Part shown: positions 1 through 8,210 of the stretch, piece by piece
Layout of the letters: every line of letters begins with the position of its first letter
Position numbering within the stretch: the first letter of the stretch is position 1
Assembly (NCBI GenBank): GCA_041601535.1
Contig: JBFIHZ010000032.1
Coordinates: 1-20,626, forward strand
Direction of reading: 5' to 3'
Origin: JBFIHZ01 sp041601535
GTDB lineage: Bacteria > Pseudomonadota > Gammaproteobacteria > Xanthomonadales > SZUA-36
Length of the DNA: 20,626 bases
Made by a program: the position numbers and the translations under genes
The notes under the pieces: model-generated
Databases searched by the model: none
Seen by the model: the letters and a program-made list of their open reading frames with translations, nothing else
What the model was told of the DNA's origin: nothing

Positions 1-1629
1 GGCAAAGCCCATTGGCGCGCACGCTGGACCCACAAGATTCGCATCAAGTACACACGCATGTTGTGTTACGCCATGCGGCGCCCGCTGCGCCTGCTGGCCA
101 TCGGCGCGCTGACGTTTGTGCTGGCCGGCGGCGCGGTTTGGGCCGGGCTGATCCGCATGGATTTTTTCACTTTTGACCCGATGCGTATTTTCTACGTCAA
201 CGTGGATATGCCCGCAGATGCTCCACTGGAAGAAACCATGCGCCAGTCGGTGCGGGTGGAACGGGTGCTGCGCACCTTGCTGGATGATCAGGAAGTCCGT
301 GCCATCACCACCAATGCCGGCATCAAGTTCACCGAGGTGGAGCCGCTGTATGGGGACCAGTACGGGCAAATTCTGGTGTCGCTGCATGCGCGCGGCGCCA
401 GTGGCCGCTCGGTCAGGGAAATCGTCGATGCCCTGCGCCAGCCGCTGACAGCCCTGCCGGGCGACGGCCGGATTTCCTTTCTGGAGATCAGCGGCGGCCC
501 GCCGGTGTCGCGGGCCATCAGCCTGAAAGTGCGGGCCGATGATTTCGACGAGTTGCGCGCCGCCACCGACGCCGTGCTGGAGATCGTCAATCGCGTTCCC
601 GGCAGCCGCAACGTGGAAGACAATGATAGCCCCGGACGCTCGGAACTGGATTTGCACCTGGACTACCCCGCTGTGCGCAAGGCCGGCCTCAGCCCCGGCC
701 AGGTGGCGCGCCTGGTGCGCCTGCACCTGGATGGCGAAATCGTCGCGTTCATGCGTGACGAGGGCGAAAAGGTGGAATTGCGGGTGCGCGGCATACCGCG
801 CCAGCAGCAAGAAATTGGTGGCGTGTTGAATGACCCGATCGCCCTGCCCGGCGGCGGCACCACCACCTTCCGCGCGCTGCTGAAAGCCGATACCGGCACC
901 AGCCGCGACACCATACGGCATTACAACCTGCGGCGGGCCATCACGGTGGAAGCAGACCTGGACGATGACGGTGCCGACACCGTCAGCGCCAACCGCATGA
1001 TCCGCCAGGAATGGGACCGCATCAAGACGAACTATCCCAATGCGGACCTGGATTTTTCCGGCGAACTGGATGATATCCAGGAGAGCCTGGACGCGATGCT
1101 GGGCCTGTTCCTGCTGGGGCTGGGGTTGATCTATCTGATCATTGCCGCACAGTTCCGCAGCTATTTCCAGCCGCTGTTAATCCTGGCCACCGTTCCCATG
1201 GCCTTCACCGGGGTGGTTTTCGGCCTGCTGGTAACCGGCAACCCATTGAGCCTGTACACGCTGTATGGCGTGATCGCGCTGACCGGCATCGCGGTGAACA
1301 GCGCCATCGTGCTGATCGATGCGGCCAACAGCCGCATCGCCGCCGGCATGCGTCCGTTGCACGCCACGATCTATGCGGCCCGGCGGCGTGTCATCCCGAT
1401 CCTGATGACCACCTCGACCACCATCGCCGGGCTGTTCTCACTGGCTGTCGGGCTGGGTGGCCATTCGCTGCTGTGGGGACCGGTCGCCTCCAGTATCGTG
1501 GCCGGGCTCGCGGTGGCCAGCGTGCTCACGCTGTTTATTATTCCCACGTTGTACCGGGCCTTTATGCGCGGCCACGGGCCGGAAGATTTCCGGCACAGCC
1601 ATCACATTCAGACCACAGCCGGCGACTGA
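1..1629 (+). CDS. Efflux RND transporter permease, C-terminal half (5' end outside window)
   Basis: The reading frame is open from the first base, so the gene starts upstream of the window; the methionine at 58 is internal. The 542 visible residues match the second half of an AcrB/HAE-type inner-membrane permease, which is usually about 1,030 residues. A transmembrane segment lies near visible residues 29-50 (TM7), followed by a periplasmic porter/docking region of about 310 residues, then five closely spaced hydrophobic segments from about 365 to 515 (TM8-12). The stretch GIAVNSAIVLID is the TM10 motif; visible residue Asn433 sits where AcrB has its proton-relay lysine, a substitution I recall from many RND permeases. 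Family role: proton-driven export of drugs, dyes or metabolites with a periplasmic adaptor and outer-membrane channel. No adaptor gene is visible and the substrate cannot be told. A lipoprotein gene follows 64 bases after the stop. Confidence 0.93.
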   Translation, partial: GKAHWRARWTHKIRIKYTRMLCYAMRRPLRLLAIGALTFVLAGGAVWAGLIRMDFFTFDPMRIFYVNVDMPADAPLEETMRQSVRVERVLRTLLDDQEVRAITTNAGIKFTEVEPLYGDQYGQILVSLHARGASGRSVREIVDALRQPLTALPGDGRISFLEISGGPPVSRAISLKVRADDFDELRAATDAVLEIVNRVPGSRNVEDNDSPGRSELDLHLDYPAVRKAGLSPGQVARLVRLHLDGEIVAFMRDEGEKVELRVRGIPRQQQEIGGVLNDPIALPGGGTTTFRALLKADTGTSRDTIRHYNLRRAITVEADLDDDGADTVSANRMIRQEWDRIKTNYPNADLDFSGELDDIQESLDAMLGLFLLGLGLIYLIIAAQFRSYFQPLLILATVPMAFTGVVFGLLVTGNPLSLYTLYGVIALTGIAVNSAIVLIDAANSRIAAGMRPLHATIYAARRRVIPILMTTSTTIAGLFSLAVGLGGHSLLWGPVASSIVAGLAVASVLTLFIIPTLYRAFMRGHGPEDFRHSHHIQTTAGD

Positions 1630-1693
1630 CACATAGCTGCGTGCCTGTATGATGGCCGGACAACGCTTCGCAGCGGCCACAGGAAACCCAACA

Positions 1694-2197
1694 ATGCGAC
1701 ATGCGCCAACCAGACGTTTGCTGCCACTGCTCTGCCTGCTGATGCTGGCTGGCTGCGCACCTTTCGGCAGCCACTACGAGCCGCCCACCGTGGTGCTGAG
1801 TTCATTCCGCGCGCTGCCTTCTGAGGGCATGGTGCCGGTTTTCGAAGTGGGCCTGCGCGTGATCAACCCCAACCCGCAGGCGCTGAACCTGCAGGGCATG
1901 GTCTACACCATCAGCCTGCAGGGCCACGAGGTGGTAAAAGGCGTGGGCAAGGATTATCCGGTGATCGAAGGCTACAGCGAGGAACTGCTGACACTGACCG
2001 CGGCTCCCAACCTGCTGGCCGGCATCCGCCTGCTTACCGACATGCTGAATTCAGCCCCGGGTGAAGACTCCCTGGCTGCCCGGACACTGCGCTACGATTT
2101 CGACGCGCGGCTGGATCTCGGCAGCGGTTTGCGCCGCTCCATCAAGCTGCGTGAGAGCGGTGAACTGAACCTTGGCAGCATCACCACAGACCCCTGA
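1694..2197 (+). CDS. LEA type 2 (WHy-domain) family lipoprotein
   Basis: A 167-residue protein. The N-terminus has basic residues (RR at 7-8), a hydrophobic core and the lipobox LAGC, giving lipidation at Cys21; the +2 residue is Ala, which suggests outer-membrane sorting. After it comes a beta-rich domain with the pattern seen in LEA_2/WHy proteins: EVGLRVINPNP near residues 52-62, then a second strand block ending in KLRESGELNLG. These domains form small immunoglobulin-like folds; their bacterial role is poorly defined. I chose ATG 1694 rather than the in-frame ATG at 1649 because an AGGAAA ribosome site lies 7 bases upstream and the lipoprotein signal begins there. The gene follows the RND permease on the same strand and could be cotranscribed, but no functional link is known to me. 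Confidence 0.85.
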   Translation: MRHAPTRRLLPLLCLLMLAGCAPFGSHYEPPTVVLSSFRALPSEGMVPVFEVGLRVINPNPQALNLQGMVYTISLQGHEVVKGVGKDYPVIEGYSEELLTLTAAPNLLAGIRLLTDMLNSAPGEDSLAARTLRYDFDARLDLGSGLRRSIKLRESGELNLGSITTDP

Positions 2198-2365
2198 GTC
2201 CGGCCAGCAAGGCTGGCCAGTATCCGGCTCGGATGGATCCGCCCGATTCCCGGCCAGCAGCCCGGATAAACAATTCAGGCCAGTAATTCAGGCCAGCAGG
2301 CGCACCAGGCGTACGTGCCGGCCGCAAGCTCACGCCATGCTTGCGTCCACGGCCGCGGCGCCCAT
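2198..2365. repeat. Intergenic region with repeated GGCCAG motifs and a small hairpin
   Basis: This lies between two convergent genes. GGCCAGC-AAG-GCTGGCC at 2202-2218 is a perfect 7-bp stem with a 3-base loop just after the lipoprotein stop; no T-run follows, so it is at best a weak terminator. GGCCAGC recurs at 2252-2258. The 12-mer AATTCAGGCCAG occurs twice in tandem with a 13-base period (2272-2283 and 2285-2296), the second copy continuing into GCAGG. The bases from 2300 to 2365 show nothing I recognise. Confidence 0.6.
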
Positions 2366-3028
2366 TTACCACGGCAGGGCATAACCCTCGGCGTGCCAGA
2401 ACGTGCCGGTCTGGTCCGCGCCCAGCTCATCCATGCGCTCAATCAGGCCGCTGGCCGACTGGGGTACCCCGGTCAGCCCCTGGTTGCCGGTCATGTCGGT
2501 GGCCACGTAACCCGGGTGCAGCGCAAACACACTGATGCCGGACTCCTTGAGATCAATACTCAGGCTTTTCGCCACCATGTTGGCCGCCACCTTGGACATG
2601 CGATAACCGTAGTTGCCACCGGATGAATTGTCTTCTATGGAACCGACCCGGCTGGACACGATAAACACCTTGCTGCCGCGGCCGAGCAATGGCCGCAATG
2701 CACTGGTAACGCGCAAGGGCCCCATGGAATTTACCCTGAACTGATTCTCCATCGCGGCGAAATCCAGCCGCTCCAGCGAATCCGATACCAGGATGCCGGC
2801 ATTATTGACCAGCCAGTCCAGTTGCACACCGTCGAGCTCCGACAGCAAGCCGTCCAGCGAGGCCGCAGAGGTCACATCAATGCCGGCGATGATGCGCGCG
2901 CCGGTGGCTTCCAGTTCAGCATTGCTTTTACGGCACACCGCGATAACCGTGTCACCACGTTGCTGCAGCTGCTGTGCCAGGCCAAGGCCGATGCCCCGGT
3001 TGGCGCCTGTAATCAATACGGTACTCAT
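2366..3028 (-). CDS. Short-chain dehydrogenase/reductase, C-factor/carbonyl-reductase-like
   Basis: A 220-residue single-domain SDR. The Rossmann motif TGANRGIG is at residues 7-14, NNAG at 75-78, an Asn at 100, a serine-rich catalytic strand IVSSRVGS at 123-130, and the Tyr-Lys pair in YRMSK at Tyr142/Lys146. The segment after the serines and HPGYVATDM near 171-179 resemble the CsgA/C-factor-type SDR subgroup. It should carry out an NAD(P)-dependent oxidation or reduction of a carbonyl or alcohol; the substrate is unknown. The start is well supported: AGGAG at 3036-3040 sits 7 bases upstream of the ATG. It lies 67 bases downstream of serA on the same strand, so it may be the third gene of a serC-serA transcript, though its own strong ribosome site does not require coupling. 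Confidence 0.9.
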   Translation of the reverse strand: MSTVLITGANRGIGLGLAQQLQQRGDTVIAVCRKSNAELEATGARIIAGIDVTSAASLDGLLSELDGVQLDWLVNNAGILVSDSLERLDFAAMENQFRVNSMGPLRVTSALRPLLGRGSKVFIVSSRVGSIEDNSSGGNYGYRMSKVAANMVAKSLSIDLKESGISVFALHPGYVATDMTGNQGLTGVPQSASGLIERMDELGADQTGTFWHAEGYALPW

Positions 3029-3095
3029 TGTCGTTCTCCTGGTTTATTCATTGTCAGCGGGCGCGGTGGAGTCAGCAGAGCCAGCGCAGAATGGC

Positions 3096-4265
3096 TCAAA
3101 CCAGGCGTACGCGGATCACGCCTTCCGCTGCGGCAATGGCCTGCATGATGTCCTCACCGGGCTCGGATTCCACGTCAATAATGTTATAGGCAATCTCACC
3201 ACGGCTTTTGTTCACCATATCGGTGACATTGATATTGTGGTCGGCCAGCACCGACAGCACCGAACCCAGCACCCGCGGTACGTTGTCATTGCTGAAGGTA
3301 ATGCGGTAGCCCCCGTCCCGCGCCATACGGGTGGGCGGGAAATTCACCGAGTTGCGAATATTGCCATTGGTCAGAAAGTCCATCAGTTGTTCCGCTGCCA
3401 TCACCGAACAGTTTTCCTCGGCTTCCTGGGTGCTGGCACCGATATGCGGTAACAACAACACGTCTTCGCGGCCCAGCAGCTCCGGCGTGGGAAAGTCGGT
3501 GACATAGCCCGCCAGCCGGCCATCATCCAGCGCCCGCAGCACAGCAGCAATATCAACGATCTCCTCGCGGGCGAAATTCAGCAGGCGGGCGCCGGGCTTC
3601 AGGCGGGCCAGCGAGTCGTCGTTCAGCAGATGGCGCGTCTGCTCAATGGCCGGAACGTGCACACTGATGAAATCAGCCACCCCCAGCAGCGCTTCCAGAC
3701 TGTCCATTTTTTCCACCCGGCTGGACAGCCGCCAGGCGGCCTCCACCGAGATCGCCGGATCATATCCGGCCACCCGCATGCCCAGCTCCAGCGCCATATT
3801 GGCCACCAGTGAGCCGATCGCGCCCAGCCCGATGATGCCCAGCGTCTTGCCTGCCACTTCACGGCCAGCGAAGCGTTTCTTTTCCTTTTCCAGGCGGCTC
3901 GCCAATTCCTGCGGATCGGTAATGTCGCGCAAGCCCTGCACGTAATTCATGCCGCCGAGAATATTGCGCGAACTGAGAAACAGCGAGGCCGCCACCAGTT
4001 CTTTCACGGCATTGGCGTTGGCACCGGGCGTATTGAAGACCACAATGCCTTTTTCGGTATATTCATCCACCGGAATATTGTTGGTGCCGGCTCCGGCGCG
4101 CGCTACCGCCAGCAGGCTGTCGGCAATCGGCTGACCGTGCAGCTTGTGGCTGCGCAACAGCAAGGCATGCGGCTGCTCCACGTCGGCGCCGACCTGGAAC
4201 TGCTCGGGCGAAAAGCGGCTCAGGCCTTGCTGTGCGATGCGGTTGAACGTGCGAATTTTGTACAT
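3096..4265 (-). CDS. serA: D-3-phosphoglycerate dehydrogenase (short, ACT-domain type)
   Basis: This enzyme catalyses the first step of serine synthesis, NAD-dependent oxidation of 3-phosphoglycerate to 3-phosphohydroxypyruvate in the cytosol. The 389-residue product has the N-terminus MYKIRTFNRI typical of short bacterial SerA proteins, a split substrate domain, and a nucleotide-binding domain with GLGAIG at 146-151. The family's active-site Arg, Glu and His fall at Arg233 (NFAREEIVD), Glu262 (DFPTPE) and His274 (LLPHIGAST). A C-terminal ACT-like regulatory domain covers roughly residues 319-389, suggesting allosteric control, perhaps by serine; this is family knowledge, not seen directly. 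The NFARE sequence has Glu where many relatives have Gly. The gene lies 58 bases after serC on the same strand, placing two consecutive steps of the pathway in one likely transcript; serB is not in the window. Confidence 0.95.
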   Translation of the reverse strand: MYKIRTFNRIAQQGLSRFSPEQFQVGADVEQPHALLLRSHKLHGQPIADSLLAVARAGAGTNNIPVDEYTEKGIVVFNTPGANANAVKELVAASLFLSSRNILGGMNYVQGLRDITDPQELASRLEKEKKRFAGREVAGKTLGIIGLGAIGSLVANMALELGMRVAGYDPAISVEAAWRLSSRVEKMDSLEALLGVADFISVHVPAIEQTRHLLNDDSLARLKPGARLLNFAREEIVDIAAVLRALDDGRLAGYVTDFPTPELLGREDVLLLPHIGASTQEAEENCSVMAAEQLMDFLTNGNIRNSVNFPPTRMARDGGYRITFSNDNVPRVLGSVLSVLADHNINVTDMVNKSRGEIAYNIIDVESEPGEDIMQAIAAAEGVIRVRLV

Positions 4266-4323
4266 GCGAATGTCCCGGTTTCAGATTCTGATTCAGTGCT
4301 AGGAGTGCTTGGGGTACGACAGC

Positions 4324-5460
4324 TCAGGCCGCGGACCCGCCAACCTGTTGATAGGCCCACTTCAACCAGGGCATCAGCAGTTGCAGATCGCCGCTCTCCA
4401 CCGTGGCACCACACCAGATACGCAAACCTGCCGGTGCGTCACGGTAGGCACCGATATCCAGCGCCACCTGCTCGTCCTGCAGCAATTTGACCATGTCTTT
4501 CACCTGTGCATCTTCCAGGTCCAGCGTCAGGCACACGCTGGTATTACTGCGCACTGCTTCATCGGCGGCCAGAAAGTGTATCCACGGATGCTGCGCCACG
4601 AAATCTTCGATTACCGCCAAATTGGCTTCAGAACGCGCCATGGTGGCTGACACGCCGCCGATGCCCTCCACCCACTGCAGCGCATCGAGGAAATCGGCCA
4701 CGCACAGCATGGACGGCGTATTGATGGTGGCGCCGGTAAATATGCCGTCAATCAGTTTGCCGCCCTTGGTCAGGCGGAAAATCTTGGGCATGGGCCATGG
4801 CGGAGTATGGCTCTCCAGCCGCTCCACTGCCCGCGGGCTGAGAATCAGCATGCCGTGTGCGCCCTCACCGCCCAGCACTTTCTGCCAACTCCAGGTCACT
4901 ACATCCAGCTTTTCCCATGGCAGTTCCATGGCAAACACGGCCGAGGTGGCATCACACAAGGTCAGGCCGGACCGGTCATCGGCCAGCCAGTCGCCATGGG
5001 GCACCTTGACGCCAGAGGTCGTACCGTTCCAGGTGAACACGATGTCGTGCTCAGGGCTGGCCTGGTTCAGGTCCGGCAGTTCACCATAGGGTGCTTCGAA
5101 CAGGCGCACGTCCTGCAGCTTCAGCTGCTGGCTGATATCGCTGGCCCAGCCCTTGCCAAACGACTCCCAGGCGAACACATCCACCGGACGCGCGCCCAGC
5201 AGGCTCCACATGGCCATTTCAAATGCGCCGGTATCGGAAGCAGGCACGATGCCCACCCGGTAGCCCGGCGGCAGCTGCAGCAATTCGGCCGTCTTTTCCA
5301 GTGACAGCGCCAGCTGCGCCTTGCCGGGTGCGGAGCGGTGCGATCGCCCCAGCAGCGCCAGGTCCAGACGCGATACATCATAACCGGGCCGCTTACTGCA
5401 CGGGCCGGATGAAAAATTGGGATTGCCGGGTTTCTGCGAGGGTTTCTGAAAATCGGTCAT
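4324..5460 (-). CDS. serC: Phosphoserine aminotransferase (Methanosarcina-type SerC)
   Basis: This PLP enzyme converts 3-phosphohydroxypyruvate and glutamate to phosphoserine and 2-oxoglutarate. The sequence SSGPCSKRPGY near the N-terminus, LLGRSHRS, and SWQKVLGGEGAHG around the PLP lysine (Lys194) fit the SerC subtype first defined from Methanosarcina and also common in proteobacteria, rather than the E. coli-like SerC. Length is 378 residues, normal for that subtype. The open frame extends upstream to 5589, but the extra 43 residues are arginine-rich and unlike SerC; the ATG at 5460 has GGAAG a few bases upstream and starts MTDFQKPSQKPGNPNFSSGP, where homologues begin. serA follows, which supports the assignment. 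A possible promoter on this strand lies about 200 bases upstream. Confidence 0.94.
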   Translation of the reverse strand: MTDFQKPSQKPGNPNFSSGPCSKRPGYDVSRLDLALLGRSHRSAPGKAQLALSLEKTAELLQLPPGYRVGIVPASDTGAFEMAMWSLLGARPVDVFAWESFGKGWASDISQQLKLQDVRLFEAPYGELPDLNQASPEHDIVFTWNGTTSGVKVPHGDWLADDRSGLTLCDATSAVFAMELPWEKLDVVTWSWQKVLGGEGAHGMLILSPRAVERLESHTPPWPMPKIFRLTKGGKLIDGIFTGATINTPSMLCVADFLDALQWVEGIGGVSATMARSEANLAVIEDFVAQHPWIHFLAADEAVRSNTSVCLTLDLEDAQVKDMVKLLQDEQVALDIGAYRDAPAGLRIWCGATVESGDLQLLMPWLKWAYQQVGGSAA

Positions 5461-5652
5461 GGCGCTTCCGTCTACAGGCATCAGGGTCTGGTTGATCGAT
5501 CGTCGCCAGTAGCCCGCACCCCCTGGGCGTGACAAGCTGCTGCGACGGCTCCGTTGTATCGCGACCACGGCGGCAACTCGCCGCAGCACGAAAACAGATA
5601 TCTGGGGTCATCGTTGCAGCGAGACAAGCAAGCGTGGGTGAAATTCCGAAAA

Positions 5653-5682
5653 TATTTACTTCCACTGCCGCATCGCTGGCAA
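5653..5682 (-). promoter_or_regulatory. Candidate sigma70 promoter for serC
   Basis: Read on the minus strand, TTGCCA (5677-5682) and TAAATA (5653-5658) are separated by 18 bases in an AT-rich patch unusual for this GC-rich region. It would give a leader of about 185 bases before the serC ATG. Matches are partial, so this is only a candidate. Confidence 0.3.
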
Positions 5683-5724
5683 TGCGGCATGAACCCGGCG
5701 GCAGGCGCGCAGCGCCAGCGGGTT

Positions 5725-5755
5725 TGCTATGATGAAATCATCGCTGCATGATGCA
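5725..5755 (+). promoter_or_regulatory. Candidate extended -10 promoter with two adjacent palindromes
   Basis: TGCTATGAT at 5725-5733 matches the extended -10 pattern TGnTATAAT with one mismatch; no good -35 is seen. Overlapping and following it are GATGA-AA-TCATC (5731-5742) and TGCAT-G-ATGCA (5745-5755), both perfect inverted repeats with 5-base arms. They end 17 bases before the ATG of the TPR lipoprotein gene and could be operator sites. Short palindromes of this size are common by chance. Confidence 0.35.
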
Positions 5756-5772
5756 TCGCCACACGCGGGCCA

Positions 5773-6960
5773 ATGGAGCACTTTTATCAACACCGGCAGG
5801 CTGGACCAGCGCGCCCCCGGGGGCCGGCGGCCTCCCTGTGTTGCCTGCACCGGCTGACCGCCACGCTGTTGATGTCCCTGGCCGTTCTGCTGTCCGCCCT
5901 GCTCCCCGGTTGCGCCACCATTGATCTGCCCCCGGTAGCGCCCCTTGAAGGGCATGTACTGAAACCCATTGCGGATGTTGACCTGCATCAGATCAGCCCG
6001 CCCATGCGAAGTTTTTTACAGCAGTATGTGGCGCCGTACCAGAGCCGCGCCGACAGGTCCTGGGCCCTGGTCTGGTCCCTGCTGGACCGCAATATCCTGC
6101 CATTCGATTACGACCCGCAACTGACCCTGACAGCCGGCGATACCTTTGACCGGGGCAGCGGCAATTGCCTGGCTTTCTCCAGCCTGTTCATCGCCATGGC
6201 ACGCGCTGCCGGGCTGGATGCCTGGTACCAGGAAGTGGAAGTGCCGCCCCAGTGGAGCAGCAGCAACAATACGCTGCTGGTCAGCCTGCACGTCAACGCG
6301 GTGCTGGAACACCGCGGCGACCAGTGGGTGATCGACGTCAGCGGCGAGAAGTTCACCAGTTCCCGCCGCACCCGCCGCATCAGCGATGACGAGGCACTGG
6401 CGCAGTACTACAACAACTTTGGTGCCGAAGCCCTGACCCGTGATGACCTGGCGCTGGCCTATGCCTACTTCGTCAAGGCGATTGAAACCGAGCCCGTACT
6501 GGCCTACCTGTGGTCCAACCTCGGTGTGGTCTACAGTCGCAACGGCCAGGTCGACGCGGCCCGGCGCAGCTACCAGGCGGCCATTGCCATCAACCCGGCG
6601 CAGAGTATCGCGGCCAACAACCTGTTCCTGATTTACCAAAGCGAGGGCGACCTGGAGGCTGCACGGCGATTGCAGGCGCAGGTAGACCGGCACCGGCGCA
6701 AAAACCCCTACTACCTGTACCACCTGTCGACCGAGGCCATGGCGCAGGGACGCTACGCCGAGACGGTGGACATACTGGACCGCGCCATCCAGTTGAATGA
6801 CAAGGAATATGCCTTTCACTACCAGCGGGCCCGCGCCCAGGTATTGAGCGGTGATCTGGAAAACGCCGGCATCAGCCTGCGCAAAGCAATTGATCTGGCG
6901 CCGGCTGACAGCCCGGTGCAGACTGCCAGCCTGGATTTTATGCCTGAACTGCCCGAATAA
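5773..6960 (+). CDS. Lipoprotein with transglutaminase-like domain and TPR repeats
   Basis: A 395-residue protein. A hydrophobic segment ends in the lipobox LLPGC (Cys47), so the mature protein should be anchored in a membrane facing the periplasm; +2 is Ala. Residues of about 95-195 resemble the transglutaminase-like fold: Cys132 in GSGNCLAFS, His173 in SLHVNAVL and Asp188 in WVIDVS form a complete Cys-His-Asp triad in the expected order. From about 220 to 380 lie TPR-type helices (NLGVVYSRNGQVDAARRSY, QRARAQVLSGDLENA and others). The family may act in periplasmic proteolysis or peptide handling and protein docking; the substrate is unknown. The n-region before the hydrophobic stretch is long (about 28 residues); an internal ATG at 5872 would shorten it but leave no positive charge, so I kept 5773. 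It is convergent with alaA. Confidence 0.82.
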   Translation: MEHFYQHRQAGPARPRGPAASLCCLHRLTATLLMSLAVLLSALLPGCATIDLPPVAPLEGHVLKPIADVDLHQISPPMRSFLQQYVAPYQSRADRSWALVWSLLDRNILPFDYDPQLTLTAGDTFDRGSGNCLAFSSLFIAMARAAGLDAWYQEVEVPPQWSSSNNTLLVSLHVNAVLEHRGDQWVIDVSGEKFTSSRRTRRISDDEALAQYYNNFGAEALTRDDLALAYAYFVKAIETEPVLAYLWSNLGVVYSRNGQVDAARRSYQAAIAINPAQSIAANNLFLIYQSEGDLEAARRLQAQVDRHRRKNPYYLYHLSTEAMAQGRYAETVDILDRAIQLNDKEYAFHYQRARAQVLSGDLENAGISLRKAIDLAPADSPVQTASLDFMPELPE

Positions 6961-6986
6961 CTGCCGCTGCAACCGGCCCGGCCGTA

Positions 6987-8210
6987 TCAGTCAGCCATTG
7001 ATTCCAGCACCTCTTCCATGCGCACAAACACTTCTTCCATTTGCCGCACGGTGGGCAAGGTGGTGATGCGGAAGTGGTCACGGTATGGCACATTGAAACT
7101 GCTGCCCGGGGCGATCAGCACGTGTTTTTTCTCCAGCAATTCCAGGGCAAATTCACGGTCATTGAAATTCGCGAACGGCCCGGTGTCCACGCGCATGAAT
7201 GCATACATGGCGCCCATCGGCCGGCACAGCGACAGGTAGCGGCTGCGCTCGACGGCGTCAATAACCGCCTGGCGTGACTCAAACAGGCGGCCGCCAGGCG
7301 CAGTCAGCTGTTCAATGCTCTGATACCCGCCGAGCGCCGTCTGCACCGCCCACTGGCCGGGCACATTGGCACACAGCCGCAATGAGGACAGCAATTCCAC
7401 CGCATGCAGGTATTCGCTGGCGTGTTCGCGGTCGCCACTGAACACCACCCAGCCGACGCGGTAACCGCAGGCGCGGTAAATTTTTGACAGGCCATTAAAC
7501 GTGGCGCACAAGGTGTCATGTACCAGGCTGGCCATGGGCACGTGCTGAGCGTCTTCATACAGGATCTGGTCGTAGATTTCATCACTGAACACCACCAGCT
7601 GATGTTGCTCGGCCAGCGCGGCAATGGCTTCCAGTACGTCGCGGCGATACACCGCGCCGGTCGGGTTATTCGGGTTGATCACCACGATGGCGCGGGTGCG
7701 CTCGCTGATCAGCGCGGCGATTTCTTCCGGATCCGGCTGGAAGCCGTTTTCCGGGCGGCAGGAGTAGTACACCGGCTTGCCCTGGTTCAGCGTGACCGAC
7801 GCGCTCCACAGCGGGTAATCGGGGCTGGGCAGCAAAACTTCATCGCCGTCATTCAGCAAGGCACGCAAGGTCAGATCGATGCATTCGCTGACCCCGTTGC
7901 CCATCACCACGTCTTCAGCGGAAATGTCCAGAATGCCTCGGTCCTGCTGCTGCATGACCACAGCCTCGCGGGCCGGAAAAATGCCTTTCTGGTGACAATA
8001 GGCTTCCGCCTGGTAGAGGTTTTCGATCATCGCCAGGCGCATGGTTTCCGGTGTGCGGTAACCAAACAGGCCGGGGTTGCCGATATTCAGCGAGATGATT
8101 TCGTAACCCTGCCGCTCCATCTGCATGGCGCGGGCCGCCAGGTCGCCGCGAATTTCATAGCGGACGCTCTGCAAACCCTGGTTGATACTGTGATGCTTGC
8201 GTTTCACCAT
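6987..8210 (-). CDS. alaA: Alanine aminotransferase, AlaA (YfbQ) type
   Basis: This fold-type I PLP aminotransferase is expected to interconvert pyruvate/glutamate and alanine/2-oxoglutarate in the cytosol. It shares long blocks with E. coli AlaA as I recall it: LNIGNPGLFGYRTPE, GNGVSE, PSPDYPLW, NPNNPTGAVY (179-188), SDEIYDQILY (209-218), FNGLSK with PLP Lys243, and SLRLCANVPGQWAVQTALGG. Length (407) is normal. The ATG follows directly on the stop codon of the upstream DUF885 gene (TGA then ATG with no spacer), with AGG about 8 bases upstream inside that gene, so translation is probably coupled. The gene ends 26 bases from the convergent TPR lipoprotein gene. Related glutamate/branched-chain aminotransferases are possible alternatives, but the match to AlaA is strong. 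Confidence 0.92.
   Translation of the reverse strand: MVKRKHHSINQGLQSVRYEIRGDLAARAMQMERQGYEIISLNIGNPGLFGYRTPETMRLAMIENLYQAEAYCHQKGIFPAREAVVMQQQDRGILDISAEDVVMGNGVSECIDLTLRALLNDGDEVLLPSPDYPLWSASVTLNQGKPVYYSCRPENGFQPDPEEIAALISERTRAIVVINPNNPTGAVYRRDVLEAIAALAEQHQLVVFSDEIYDQILYEDAQHVPMASLVHDTLCATFNGLSKIYRACGYRVGWVVFSGDREHASEYLHAVELLSSLRLCANVPGQWAVQTALGGYQSIEQLTAPGGRLFESRQAVIDAVERSRYLSLCRPMGAMYAFMRVDTGPFANFNDREFALELLEKKHVLIAPGSSFNVPYRDHFRITTLPTVRQMEEVFVRMEEVLESMAD

Larger units (their letters stand above)
5461..5772. other. Divergent intergenic region between serC and the TPR lipoprotein gene
   Basis: About 310 bases with no credible gene; the open frames crossing it show no recognisable protein. 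It holds a weak sigma70-like candidate for serC on the minus strand and an extended -10-like element plus two small palindromes for the plus-strand gene, each listed separately. I see no tRNA-like or riboswitch-like structure. Confidence 0.6.

Noticed and set aside
4281..4291. TCAGA-T-TCTGA palindrome between serC and serA
   Set aside because: Only 5-base arms and no T-run; expected often by chance.
6016..6972. Long minus-strand open frame of 318 codons opposite the TPR lipoprotein
   Set aside because: No recognisable motifs; the plus strand has a lipobox, triad and TPRs.
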